DNA from: Geranomyces variabilis | Taxonomy: Eukaryota > Chytridiomycota > Chytridiomycetes > Spizellomycetales > Powellomycetaceae | DNA length: 64,000 nt | Reading direction: 5' to 3' | Assembly (NCBI GenBank): GCA_027603065.1 | Contig: JADGJP010000027.1 | Location: 309,430-373,429 of the forward strand | Shown: positions 13,110 through 23,319 of the stretch, piece by piece | How positions within the stretch are numbered: the first letter of the stretch is position 1 | Layout of the letters: each line of letters opens with the position of its first letter | Notes under the pieces: model-generated | What the model was told of the DNA's origin: nothing | What the model saw: the letters and a program-made list of their open reading frames with translations, nothing else | The model's database searches: none | Translations under genes and position numbers: made by a program

Positions 13110-14600
13110 CTCCCTCCTTCGTCCGCGCCGTCGCAATCTGCTCCTACCCACACCCACCACGCACAGCACCTGTGCTCTGCTGAAGAACAAAGCAGCCGAG
13201 GTATGTTCCTAACGTGTATGCACACGCGCGGGCTGCGACCCGCTTTGCAAAGATTGGGCTGCACGCGCTCGTCGCTTGCATTACTCACTCGCGCGCGTAA
13301 ACGCGTTCGCGAGATCTGCATACCTGAGCAACACAACTTACCCAAACGTGATCCTTCCCCCCTTTCATTTTCTTTTCTCAGTTTGAGCGGCATATGCAAG
13401 CAGCTGGCGTTCATTGCGGCGATGCATTTCCGTCCGGCGACATCACTTCGACCAGGTATTGATTGGGCAATCTTCTGACCGCGTTTCTTTGACCACACTA
13501 CCAGTGCAAGCTTGCCAAATTAATCTATTTCCAAACCTTGTACAGTCTAGCTGATGAACCACAATTTCCTGCTTTCTTTTTTTACGCTTTAGGCATGTCC
13601 CGTGTCAAGGCCGTCACCGATTCGCCACCCACTCCCTCACATAAAAGACAAAGGTAAGAACGCGAAAATGTGGGGCGCTTGTGACCTAAGACTGCTCAGA
13701 GTCTTGACTTCATCTACGCCGGGAGGCGGGAGTCGATTCGCGGCTCATTCTCATCCAACTTTTGACCTAATAGGCGGCACTGGTTAGGGATAGTATCCTG
13801 TTGACATCATTGCTGCCTTTGGTTATTTTACGCCGGGAGGCGGGAGTCGATTCGCGGCTCACTCTCATCCGACTCTTAGTCGGCACTGGTAAGGGAGTGA
13901 ATCCTGTTGACCCAGTGCCGCCTTTGCTCAATTACGCCGGGAGGCGGGAGTCGATTCGCGGCTCACTCTCATCCAACTTCTAGTCGCCACTGGTAAGGGA
14001 GTGGATCCTGTTGACCCAGTGTCGCCTTTGCTCGTTTACGCCGGGAGGCGGGAGTCGATTCGCGGCTCACTCTCATCCAACTTTTGACCTGATGGTCGGG
14101 TGAACACGGGGTAGGGAGCGCATCCCGTTGATCCTGTGCCGGCTTAGGTCATTACGCCGGGAGGCGGGAGTCGACTCGTGACTCACTCTTATCCAGCGTT
14201 TGACCTGATAGTCGGCTCTGGCAGGGATGGTATCCCCACGACCCAGTGCTGGCTTTGGTCTCTACGCCGGGAGGCGGGAGTCAATTCGTGGCTTGCTCTC
14301 ATCCAACTTTTGACCTAATAGTCGGCTCTGGCAGGGATGGTATCCCCACGACCCAGTGCTGGCTTTGCGACGAGGACTTTGGGGACAAGTTTGTGGCGAA
14401 CGTAAGGACATCACTTGTGCCTTGACAATTCGTTACAACGGTGAATTAATTTTGTTGACTCTGCAGCCAAGCTCATGCTCGAAGCCTCGCAGCGCGATGC
14501 AAGCGCCTTTGCGAAATCGTCCCCCTATACTTGAATATATTCCTCAGACACTTTTTGGTTTTTAAGTTGCTGAGTTTCACTACTGCCCGACTCCACCGCT
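13110..14600 (+). other. Spliced transcription unit of unresolved coding status
   Basis: Splice signals suggest a non-coding first exon up to 13200 and an intron 13201-13380 ending in TTTTCTCAG. Exons 13381-13455 and 13593-13653 follow; the second ends at GTAAGA. A long intron 13654-14356 carries the tandem array. Then come exons 14357-14401 (GTAAGG donor) and 14467 onward. From ATG 13422 a frame runs MHFRPATSLRPGMSRVKAV and onward across the 13456-13592 intron, ending in a basic HKRQ stretch. Beyond the repeat intron more than one frame is open, and I recognise no family. It could be a small lineage-specific protein or a non-coding host transcript. The strong promoter and orderly splice sites argue that it is transcribed. 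Confidence 0.4.
13716..14367 (+). repeat. Six tandem copies of a 104-116 nt element
   Basis: Units start with ACGCCGGGAGGCGGGAGTC at 13716, 13830, 13934, 14038, 14154 and 14264, giving spacings of 114, 104, 104, 116 and 110 nt. The first 50 nt of each unit are the most conserved. The second half varies but keeps CACTGG ... CCAGTG. In copy 2 this becomes a perfect 9-bp hairpin, CGGCACTGG with CCAGTGCCG, around a 22-nt loop. Each unit also has a CCAG/TG acceptor-like site near its end, and the last one is the likely acceptor of exon 14357. The array lies inside the predicted large intron. Confidence 0.9.
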
Positions 14601-15393
14601 GACTTTTTTCTAGCTCTTGGGTCTCCGCAAGACGGTCGTCGCTGTCCCTGCTGTACGGCCGCGCTCTGCGTCGTCAAGCAGGCATTTTTGAGGAGCCGAT
14701 GTGGATGTAAGAACATTGATCAAAGTCGCATGGTTGCGGACTCGGGAACCGGGCGTCGCTTTTTTTTTTCAGGTCGTAACTTTGGCCGCTTTGTGGGAAT
14801 GAGGCTTCGCGGCGGCGCCGAGCTCGGGATGTTGAACAGCGCGTCGGCGGGTCGGGATGCGGTGCTGGTCGAGCGGGCGTGCTTGTAATCAGAGGCGATA
14901 GTTCTGACCAGGCGACGCGGGTGTTGGACGCGGGGCGAGCGTTTGAAAGATTGCGACAGGGCGGGGACCAAAAGTTGCAAGTTGTTGGTTGTGCCTCGGC
15001 TGTTTTCAGTCTTTGCGAATGTGGATGTGCATCGTGGCTGTCCAAAATATCATGTTGTCATACATCAACGGGCGAGCGAGCGCACGCAAGAAAGTTATTA
15101 AGTAGAAAGCACTGTGAGTGTATGATTGATTGTCCCATTGTCTGTCAATTGTCTGTCATGTCAGCTGGTGGCACAAATTGATACGACGGGACGCCAGCAA
15201 AGGACACGGAGTCACGGGCTGCCTGCTGCGCACTGTTTCGTCGCTTCTTTGCAAGGGACACGGGGAAATTCGCATTCAAAAGAAAGAGCGCCCTTGCTCT
15301 CCGCTCTCCGCTCCATTCCGCACCACATCCTCCACTTCTCTCCCAACCAACCCCCCAACTTACTACCCAAACTCGCTTGCACGCTCGCCTGCA
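14601..15393. other. Intergenic, no convincing gene
   Basis: The plus strand has no trusted exon. On the minus strand a frame at 14980-14720 starts like a mitochondrial presequence (MQLLVPALSQSFKRSPRV) and is Arg/Pro-rich. I could not join it to further exons, so it is recorded as a possibility only. The right part is the 5' region of the RING-CH gene. Confidence 0.35.
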
Positions 15394-16083
15394 ATGCCAA
15401 CAGACGAAGCAACACCCTTGCTACTGCCGCCACCACCACCGCCTCAACAGAGAGGCCATTGCTGGTGCTGCTGGGAAACGGACGTCACGCCCGACAGTGG
15501 CCCGCTCATCCGTGTCTGCGCCGGATGCACAGATGCGGATTTGCAGTGGGTCCACCAGTCATGCATCAACAAATACCTCTCTGCGCTGCCGGCACCAGCG
15601 CCTTCTTTAACGAGGACTTCTTTCTCCGCCTCCGCTTCCTCTTCCTCCGCCGAAGTACCACACTCTCTAACCTCTTCGCCAGCACACTCACGACCACCAT
15701 CCCCATCACAACAACACCACCAGCCTCCAATCGCCTACATGTGCACCCGCTGCACCCACCCATACACCGTCTCCACACGCGCCATCCACCCGCTGCGCAC
15801 ACTCCTCTCCGACCCGCTTCTCCTCGGCGCGCTCATCATCATGACACCCTGCGTCCTCGCCGTGCTCGTTTCGTGCGTATTGCTCCTCCTCGCCGCCGAG
15901 TCCGGCTCCGTGGTTGATTTCCCGCTGTTTGGCGACCACGCGCGCTTGTCAACGTTGCATTTCTCGCTCGGTGTGCTGGTGTTTTGTCTTGCGATTTATG
16001 CGTTCACGTGGAAGATTGTGATTGAGAGCTGTAGAGGGCGGAGTTGGAAGCATGTGCATGGGATTGAGCAGGAGGAGGTGTAA
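15394..16083 (+). CDS. RING-CH (MARCH-type) membrane E3 ubiquitin ligase
   Basis: Single exon, 229 residues. After MPTDEATPLLLPPPPPP the protein has a C4HC3 RING-CH pattern: C23-x2-C26 in HCWCCW, VCAGC, WVHQSC and finally YMCTRC. A Ser/Pro/His-rich insertion of about 55 residues separates the His-Cys pair from the last Cys pair. Two hydrophobic segments follow (LLLGALIIMTPCVLAVLV and FSLGVLVFCLAIYAFTW), so the RING would face the cytosol with both ends inside. MARCH-type ligases ubiquitinate membrane proteins and sort them. The target here is unknown. The start at 15394 gives the compact Pro-rich lead-in; the frame is open further upstream but has no support there. Confidence 0.85.
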   Translation: MPTDEATPLLLPPPPPPQQRGHCWCCWETDVTPDSGPLIRVCAGCTDADLQWVHQSCINKYLSALPAPAPSLTRTSFSASASSSSAEVPHSLTSSPAHSRPPSPSQQHHQPPIAYMCTRCTHPYTVSTRAIHPLRTLLSDPLLLGALIIMTPCVLAVLVSCVLLLLAAESGSVVDFPLFGDHARLSTLHFSLGVLVFCLAIYAFTWKIVIESCRGRSWKHVHGIEQEEV

Positions 16084-16443
16084 AGGCGCGTACTACTGGC
16101 ACGTTGATGGGGTTTTTCTTTTTTCTTTGAGGATGTTTTCTTTTCTTTTTGGGTTCTATTTTTTGCTTTCTTTTTGGCGTACAGAGGGATGATTGGGAGT
16201 TATAGTTCGTTGTAAATGAGTGGTAAATAGGGATTTTTTTGTATATACCGGATCGCATTGACTTTGCCTTGGACGGAAAGCAATTGAGTAATTGGCCTTT
16301 CGACTGAATGCTCTTTTTGCGCAGCTGATAAACAATAGTTCCAAGAGGCGCAGTCTCGGCTGTCGACCTCTTATTTTCGACAGCTCCCTGTTTTCCCTCC
16401 TTTGTCTCCTCTCTCTCTCTCGCTTTCCCTCCGCTTTCCTGCA

Positions 16444-17871
16444 ATGGAGACGCCAGACAAATCCTCTACTCTTCCACCTCTCGCCCGCCACCGGTCTGCC
16501 TCATCCGTCCTCCCACCAGAACCTTCGCCGTCTCCATCACTGCTCGGCGTGCCACACCGCTCACACTCGTCCCTTGCAACGACCACCACCACAACCACCA
16601 AGGCACCACAATCAACGACTGCTAGAGCACAAGCGTTTCTTCTTCGTCGCGCCGTTAGCGTCGAGCCCGTAAAATGTACCAGCGTTATAGCGCCGTCCGC
16701 CGTCCGAGCCGATAGTCGCGCGAGCGGCAACGGTCGTCGTCGATTTGCGACGCGTGGCGGTGGTGGTGGTGGTGGTGGTGCGCCATTAAAAGCGGCTACA
16801 ATAGCGATATCGACACCAAATAATACAACTGCAGCAGCTACTCCAACCTGGCGGGGCAAGTACCGCAAGCGGCACACCACCACAGACGGCATCGTCGTCG
16901 TTGACGAGACGCTAGTCTGCGAGCGGCATCAGCTGTCGAGCGCGGCAGAGATTGCGGGGATTACGCATTTGCGGCTGGATCGCGCCGGGCTGGTGGATAT
17001 GACAAATCTTGACCGGTTTGCGAATGTCACGCATTTGTATTTGCAACATGTAAGAGGGGAGGATGCTCCCGCTCCCAGGACGTTTGACAGCAGCCCCATT
17101 GGCGGAGTGTCTCTCCAATTTCTCTCCAATTTACGTTATTGTCTGTTTAGAACAAGATTGCGCGAATCGAAGGCCTCGAATACCTCCCCTCTCTACGTTT
17201 CTTGATTCTCGCGCACAACAAAATCACCCTAATTGAAGGACTGGACGAGTGCTGGGAGTTGCGGTTGCTGGACTTGTCGCATAACGAGATTGAGCGTGTC
17301 GACGCTGGTAAGGGCCCCGCCGAAGAAAAAGAGGGACAAGCAGAAATCTCAAAACTTAAAATCTCTCCTTTTTTTCTCTTCAGAAATGCTTCCGCCGGAT
17401 GTAACATACCTCCTGCTCGCAGGAAACCCTTGCGCGCGGCTACCGGCGTATAGGCTGGAACTCATCCAGCGGATGTCGGATCTGGCCGAGATTGACGAAG
17501 AGCCGGTGACGGAACGGGAGCGGGAGCTCGCACGGACTTTACAGCCTGCGGAAAGGTCGTCAAACGGTCAAGCAATTGTCTTTGATCCCGTTTCCACTCC
17601 TGTAATGACATTTCCCTCTCTTTGCAGCATTGACGAGGATCATCCGCAAGCATGGAAGGCGATCGAGGAAGACTTGGACACGGAGGATCTGGCTTCGGGC
17701 GCGGACGACAGCGATGAAGAAAATGGCACTGTGAAAGAGCAGTACGATGCGGCACTGGCAGCGATTGTGCACCGGTCGCGGATGCGCCAGGCGGAAGGGC
17801 TGGACGAGCTATATGCTGGCCATGTAGCAAAATTGAAGCATTTGCTGCTGAATAGATATCAGCGAGAGTGA
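16444..17871 (+). CDS. Leucine-rich repeat protein, LRRC46-like (cilium-associated class)
   Basis: Exons 16444-17049, 17151-17307 and 17384-17871. A further 72-nt intron (17556-17627, tract TTTCCCTCTCTTTGCAG) is likely. Spliced out it gives 392 residues, and left in it gives 416, since it has no stop. The first 140 residues are low-complexity Ser/Thr/Pro with a Gly run. SDS22-like repeats follow: ITHLRLDRAGLVDMTNLDRF, VTHLYLQHNKIARIEGLEYL, LRFLILAHNKITLIEGLDEC, LRLLDLSHNEIERVDAEMLP and the capping VTYLLLAGNPC. The order and spacing match LRRC46 and related axonemal or dynein-associated LRR proteins. The C-terminus is acidic and helical. Its 3' end faces that of ADE2 about 100 nt away. Confidence 0.8.
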
Positions 17872-17968
17872 AAGGTTTAAGCTGTGCGTTCCGCCCTATT
17901 GCTAATTACTATCATAGGTGTTAAAAAGAGAAGAAAAAATATGTATGTGCCGTCCCCATCATGCCATT

Positions 17969-19681
17969 CTACACCTGATACTTTTCCCACCCCGTCTCCT
18001 CCAACGCCGCAATCTTGCCCTCAACGACACTCTCCTGCTCCTTCATGTACGCGTGTATCGCATCGCGGTATTCCGGCACATGTGCGCCAAGAATCCGCAC
18101 CGCCAGCAACGCCGCATTGACGGCATTATTGATCGCCACAGTCGCAACAGGAACGCCTCGCGGCATCTGCACAATCGAGAGAAGCGAGTCCATCCCGTCA
18201 AGAACTTTAAGCGCGACAGGCACGCCAATGACGGGCAGCGGGGTGATGGCCGCTACCATTCCCGGAAGGTGCGCGGCGCCACCTGCTGCGGCGATTATGA
18301 CTTGAAGGCCGCGGGTGTGTGCCGAGCTGGCGTATTCTACCAATCGGGTAGGGGTGCGGTGGGCAGAGACGATTGTTACTTCGAACGGGACGCCGAAACG
18401 GGTGAGGATTTCGGCGGCGGGTTTGAGCGTTGGGAGGTCCGAGTCTGAGCCCATGATGATGCCGACTTGGGCGGCTTGGCGCAGCTTTGACGGAACAGTG
18501 TTTTGTAACGGCGGAAGAGCGAGACCGGGTCCACCAAGAATGGTGTCCATCCCTTCGAGAAGGGTAGCGAGCGACTTGGCAACAACGGTGATATGTCCCA
18601 TCTTGCGCCCGGCGCGCGATTCCTTCTTGCCATACAGATGCACAGTGGCACCAGGGACCACCATCGACCGTGCACACGGTGCAAGCGTTTCCTCCAGACC
18701 ACCAGCCACTCCAAGAATGTTGACCATGCCCGCAACCGGCACTTTCATCTCGGCAGATCCCAGCGGCAAGCCAAGCACACATCGCAAATGTTGCTCAAAC
18801 TGCGACGTATAGCACGCTTCAGTGGCATAGTGACCAGAGTTGTGTGGCCGCGGAGCAATCTCGTTCAGCACGATATCGCCCGATGGCATCAAAAACATCT
18901 CCACGCCGAAAATTCCAATGCCCTGTAAACCGGTAATCGCTTGCTCCGCAATCCTACGTGCGCGAACCTGGAAAGCGCCGTCAATCTGCGCAGGCGCAAT
19001 GACAACGTGGCAAATGTTGTCCTTTTGAATTGTCTCAACGCATGGATACGAAGCCACGCTGCCGTCTGCTCCGCGAGCCACCATGACGGCGACTTCCTTG
19101 ACAAACGGCACCATCTTTTCCAGATAGAGCGCAGGCTTTTGTTTCGAAGCGCCACCGCCCAGAAAATCTATCGAGGCGGCCACATCCTTCTCATCCTTGA
19201 TAACGCGGTTCCCGCGTCCATCGTATGCCAGCGTCTTGATCTTGAGCATAGCAGGGAATCCAAATCCCGACGCTCGAATATCACGTTCTTCATTTCCCGG
19301 CTCCAGATCCACATACGGCGCCACGGGCACTCCGAGCTTTTCCAAGTGGCACTTTTGTACAAACTTGTCTTGAATGATCCTCACGACCTCGGCGCTCGGG
19401 CGGGCCTCAACGCCGTATTTTTTCGCCGCGGCTTCGAGCGCGGTAGCGTCGACATGCTCGATTTCGGTCGTTAGGACGGTGCATCGAGAGGCGAGGGTGT
19501 CGATTGCAGTCGGGTCGCGGAAATCGCCGGCGACATGGCCGTCGGTTGCAGCGCAGAGATCAGTGGCGGGGTTGGCAGGTTGGTCGAGCACTAGGACTTT
19601 GACGTTAAGCCTGTTGGCGGCTTCAATGAGCATGCGGCCCAGTTGGCCGCCTCCCAAAATGCCGATAACTTTGTTGTCCAT
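17969..19681 (-). CDS. ADE2: Phosphoribosylaminoimidazole carboxylase, bifunctional fungal type
   Basis: Sixth step of purine synthesis: carboxylation of AIR to CAIR. Intronless, 570 residues, the same size as the yeast enzyme. The N-terminal half is the ATP-grasp PurK part ([18 protein letters not shown], then [37 protein letters not shown]). The C-terminal 165 residues are the PurE mutase part ([42 protein letters not shown]). An in-frame Met lies upstream at 19783, but family alignment favours [11 protein letters not shown] at 19681. The upstream extension is basic and unlike the family. The gene shares a 258-nt spacer with the divergent PPR gene. Confidence 0.97.
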   Translation of the reverse strand: MDNKVIGILGGGQLGRMLIEAANRLNVKVLVLDQPANPATDLCAATDGHVAGDFRDPTAIDTLASRCTVLTTEIEHVDATALEAAAKKYGVEARPSAEVVRIIQDKFVQKCHLEKLGVPVAPYVDLEPGNEERDIRASGFGFPAMLKIKTLAYDGRGNRVIKDEKDVAASIDFLGGGASKQKPALYLEKMVPFVKEVAVMVARGADGSVASYPCVETIQKDNICHVVIAPAQIDGAFQVRARRIAEQAITGLQGIGIFGVEMFLMPSGDIVLNEIAPRPHNSGHYATEACYTSQFEQHLRCVLGLPLGSAEMKVPVAGMVNILGVAGGLEETLAPCARSMVVPGATVHLYGKKESRAGRKMGHITVVAKSLATLLEGMDTILGGPGLALPPLQNTVPSKLRQAAQVGIIMGSDSDLPTLKPAAEILTRFGVPFEVTIVSAHRTPTRLVEYASSAHTRGLQVIIAAAGGAAHLPGMVAAITPLPVIGVPVALKVLDGMDSLLSIVQMPRGVPVATVAINNAVNAALLAVRILGAHVPEYRDAIHAYMKEQESVVEGKIAALEETGWEKYQV

Positions 19682-19939
19682 GGTTGGGCGAAAAGAGAGT
19701 GGTTGGGGGAAAAGACCGCGCAGTGAGAAGAAAGCACCTCTCGGTTTCTTCCATCTTTCTTTCACCTCCAAACCGCTCGACACCCGTGCAGCCCAGTAAC
19801 TTGCGTTCTCTCTGCCAGGTATATAGTTTGATGTGAACCGCTTCTCAGGCTGCTCTGCTCAAGCTCCGCTTTCTCTGACTTGCACTTTGCACATAGAGCG
19901 GCGCTGGGACGGTTATCTCTTCCGCGCACGGCTCCCTGA
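19682..19939. promoter_or_regulatory. Divergent promoter region between ADE2 and the PPR gene
   Basis: 258 nt between two opposite start codons. A GTATATAGT lies near 19820. No purine-regulator site can be assigned with confidence. Confidence 0.4.
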
Positions 19940-22900
19940 ATGCTAACTCGCGCTATACGACCGCGGGCTGTTGCATCCGCAGCTACGCTGGAGGCGCTCA
20001 GACTACTCGTGCGCAATTTTGTCGCCGAGACCAGCGCTTTGTCCGTTTCCAGATCTGGAAATGCTTCAAATGCAGTAACCGGCTGTCGCCAACCACAGCA
20101 TAATGGCCGGAGCAACGCCAAAGTCGAGGTTCCGCTGGACTCCGCGCCGGGATGGGGATCTTTGGCGAGCTCGCTGACAACGGAATTGAGTCTCGCGGCG
20201 CTCAAGCCAGCGTGGCAACAGTTTGAGCAAGCAAAAGCCCACGGCGTGAAGCTGGACGATGAGACTCAGACGCGGATTTTGCGGATTATTTTGGATGACA
20301 AGAATCCTGAGCGATGTGCACGGCAAACGGCCGCTGTATATGGTTACATGGATCAACACAATCTGGAAGTTGGGCCCGCCGATCTTCGGCGGGTTCTTCT
20401 AATGCTGAATCGCGCGCGGAGTGTGGATCTAAGTGAAAAAGTCCTGCGGCGGATCGCGGCGTATGATGGCTGGGACAACGCATCAGTCGTTCAGAACACT
20501 ATCGAGCTGGCAATCTGGGCCGCGGGCGAAGGCAAAAATGCTCTGGCCGAAAAGCTTCTTCAAAATATTTTTAAGGCGTCGCGCAAGCCAAAAGAGGTTC
20601 GCGAAGCCGCCGTCGCAGCGTATGCGCAATACGCAAAGTCTCGAGCGACCTCTGCAGCCGCGCACGCGTTTATGCCCTGCCTATTGAGATGCGTGCTTCC
20701 GAGCAGCGCGCAGTTACGCCGCATTCTTTGGCTTAGCGGATGCTGCAATCCACCAAACCGTCACACAACCCCGCAAGCGCTTATACATCTGAATGCGTAC
20801 GCCGAAGCGATTCGGCTGCAAGCCACGCGCATGGGCCAGCGTGCGGAGGAAAAGCTGAAGCCGCTGTATCTCATTCTCATTCAGTATTTGACTCTCCACA
20901 ATGGACTAGTCAAAGCTTCTGATCTCACGGCTCTACTGGGGAACTATCCAGGTGCCACTCTTGCGATAAACACGCTTATTGGCGCGTACATGGCGCGTGG
21001 CAGCATCGAACGGGCTCAACGCGTCTTTGATTCCATGGAGCTAAGTGGCGTCCAGCGGGATGCAGATACCTATACGTCTATGATCTCGGGATTATTGAAA
21101 GCGTCGGAAAAGGTACCGGATCAGTCTTACGTCGATAAAGCGGCGGCTCTGGCGGACGAAGCCAACGGGTGCAATTTTGAGAAAGGCATGGTTTATTACA
21201 ACGCGTTGGTTAAGCTTGAGGGAGCTCGGTTTGGCTTGCGAGGCGCGCTGTCGGCAGCCCAGAGAATTTTCGAGGCGGGCTGCAAGCCGGATGGGTATAC
21301 GATGAGCACACTGCTCGTTTTGTGTCGCAAGGCCGGCGACGTAAATACGGCCATGAAGGTCTTGGAAGACGGGCGCCGGGTGGGAAATGAACCCACGGAG
21401 GCGCATTGCAAGTTGGTGCTTCAAATGCTCGCGAGAAAGAGCGACACGGCGCGCATGGCTCAGTTACGAGAGTACATGAAAGATCGAGGATTTGCGTCGG
21501 ATGATTCCTCTGTAGACGCTGTCTTGGCTTTTTTGAGCCAAGGCGATGAGACTGCACTTGCGACGTGGGCCAAAAAGAATATGGCTCACGCTCGCGAGGG
21601 CCAAGTTGATGGTTTCATCGCACGATGCCTCACGGGTCTGTCTGCCAAAGGCCAAACACTTTTGATTGGAAAGCTCATTACGATTTTGCGGCAAGAAGGA
21701 TACCAGGTCAATACTTCAACTTTTAATGCTATGCTGAAAGGCCTAGCGGTGAAAGGAGAGTTGCATCTCTCCGAGATGGTTCTTGCCGAGATGGACAAGT
21801 TGGGCATCAAACAAGACCGCGTAACGTCCAACATTATGATTTCCATCTGCGTCAACGCCGGCGAGCTCACAGCGGCGAACCGCTATTTCCGCAAGATGAT
21901 CAACACCTCGCCCGATCTTTCGCCGGACCGCTTCACTTACGCGACGCTGATCAAAGGCAACGTCAATCGTGGTCGGATGGACGTTGCAGCGCGACTCTTG
22001 GCGTCGATGAGAGCGAGAAGAGTAGAGCCGGACCTGCCCGTTTACCACTGCATGCTTAACGGCTATGCCCGGCTCGGAGACGAACGAAACGTGTCGCTGA
22101 TGGTTAGCGAATTGACGAAACGCGGGCTTGCTGTGTCCACGCGTACATACAACTCGATCATTTCTGGGTTTAGAAAGGGTGGCTTTTCGGGACCCGCGGT
22201 TTGGTGGATGAGACAGATGACTGAAGTTGGGATTGGACGGGATGGGTTCACGCTGAATGATACGTTGCAGTTTCATGTTAACCAAGACGACATGATTGCT
22301 GCGGAGAAAGCGTTTGCCGAAATGTTGCGAAACGATTCGGTGGACCGCACGTCCTTCAACATCATGATCAATGGTTGGGCCAAAATTATGTACATGGAAC
22401 ACGCCGCGCAGCTGTTGCGTCAAATGAAGCACAGCAAAATCGTTCCAAATCATGTTTCCTATACCGTCATGATATCCGGTTATGCGAAGCGCGGTGACTG
22501 GCGGAGCGCGGTTCGCATGTTTGATGCGTGGCTGAAGCAAGCGCAGAAAGATGGACAGCTGGCAAGCGAACCGTTCGCGGCTATTATCTACGCAATGGGC
22601 GTGACGTTTGATAAAATTCCCGAAGCCATGGCGTACTGGCAAAAAATGCTGGATCTCGAGATCGAAGCGACGTCATCGCTGTACACGGTCATGATGCAGC
22701 TATACGCCAAGCAAGGTCTATTGGAGGACGTGCTCGCTATATTTGACCGCCTGATTGGGCGGCGCGATGGAAATATGGCCATTGTCGAGGCCGCGACGGC
22801 GTGCGTGACTATCGACGCCTGTGGCCATACCGGCAATCGACGCGAGCTGGAACGGGTGTGGCGCGAGCTGCGTGAAAACGAGGACCGACTCAAAATCTCG

Positions 22901-23176
22901 CTCCTCGAGTGGGAAAACGTGTTCAACTCGATGATTGAGGCGCTGTGCCGGTTCCACCAATTTAAAGAGGCCGCGCGGATGCTCACCGAAGAGATGGTCG
23001 CCGCGCGCGTGCAGCCTACCGCAAAGACATTTAGCACGTGCTTGGGCATGATGGCCGCGCGCAAATGTGATCCGAAGATTATCGAGAGAGTCGCGATGTT
23101 CGAAGAAAAATGCAAACGCAAGCAGGAGGCCACGACAGTGAGCTCGGGACACGTAACAGAAAGCAGGGCCAGCTAG
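19940..23176 (+). CDS. Large pentatricopeptide repeat (PPR) protein, probably mitochondrial
   Basis: Single exon, 1078 residues. The N-terminus (MLTRAIRPRAVASAATLEAL) is basic and free of acidic residues, as in mitochondrial targeting sequences. PPR motifs run through most of the protein. Clear ones include DADTYTSMISGLLKASEK, NTSTFNAMLKGLAVKGEL, PDRFTYATLIKGNVNRGR, DLPVYHCMLNGYARLGDE, STRTYNSIISGFRKGGF, RTSFNIMINGWAKIMYM and NHVSYTVMISGYAKRGDW. These 35-residue helical pairs bind RNA. Such proteins typically process, stabilise or help translate mitochondrial transcripts. No catalytic domain (SMR or other) is visible at the C-terminus, which ends in a Lys-rich tail. The specific target RNA cannot be told from sequence. 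Confidence 0.92.
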   Translation: MLTRAIRPRAVASAATLEALRLLVRNFVAETSALSVSRSGNASNAVTGCRQPQHNGRSNAKVEVPLDSAPGWGSLASSLTTELSLAALKPAWQQFEQAKAHGVKLDDETQTRILRIILDDKNPERCARQTAAVYGYMDQHNLEVGPADLRRVLLMLNRARSVDLSEKVLRRIAAYDGWDNASVVQNTIELAIWAAGEGKNALAEKLLQNIFKASRKPKEVREAAVAAYAQYAKSRATSAAAHAFMPCLLRCVLPSSAQLRRILWLSGCCNPPNRHTTPQALIHLNAYAEAIRLQATRMGQRAEEKLKPLYLILIQYLTLHNGLVKASDLTALLGNYPGATLAINTLIGAYMARGSIERAQRVFDSMELSGVQRDADTYTSMISGLLKASEKVPDQSYVDKAAALADEANGCNFEKGMVYYNALVKLEGARFGLRGALSAAQRIFEAGCKPDGYTMSTLLVLCRKAGDVNTAMKVLEDGRRVGNEPTEAHCKLVLQMLARKSDTARMAQLREYMKDRGFASDDSSVDAVLAFLSQGDETALATWAKKNMAHAREGQVDGFIARCLTGLSAKGQTLLIGKLITILRQEGYQVNTSTFNAMLKGLAVKGELHLSEMVLAEMDKLGIKQDRVTSNIMISICVNAGELTAANRYFRKMINTSPDLSPDRFTYATLIKGNVNRGRMDVAARLLASMRARRVEPDLPVYHCMLNGYARLGDERNVSLMVSELTKRGLAVSTRTYNSIISGFRKGGFSGPAVWWMRQMTEVGIGRDGFTLNDTLQFHVNQDDMIAAEKAFAEMLRNDSVDRTSFNIMINGWAKIMYMEHAAQLLRQMKHSKIVPNHVSYTVMISGYAKRGDWRSAVRMFDAWLKQAQKDGQLASEPFAAIIYAMGVTFDKIPEAMAYWQKMLDLEIEATSSLYTVMMQLYAKQGLLEDVLAIFDRLIGRRDGNMAIVEAATACVTIDACGHTGNRRELERVWRELRENEDRLKISLLEWENVFNSMIEALCRFHQFKEAARMLTEEMVAARVQPTAKTFSTCLGMMAARKCDPKIIERVAMFEEKCKRKQEATTVSSGHVTESRAS

Positions 23177-23319
23177 TGATATCCACCCTACATATACAAG
23201 GCCGCAACGCACTTTCTTCCGAGACTCATCACCGGCGTAGCTATATACAGATTTAGGCGTAAGCTGTATATGTAGCAGCCAGCCGCTGCCAACACCAAAA
23301 TCATAAATTAAGAATATCA

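Noticed and set aside
13716-14367. CRISPR-like array
   Set aside because: The units are long and abut directly, with no unique spacers between short repeats, and the setting is a eukaryotic intron.
14720-14980. Minus-strand gene with a mitochondrial presequence
   Set aside because: The N-terminus looks like a presequence, but no downstream exon chain or family match could be built.
19682-19783. 34-residue upstream extension of ADE2
   Set aside because: The family begins at [12 protein letters not shown]. The extension is basic, low in similarity and reaches into the divergent promoter.
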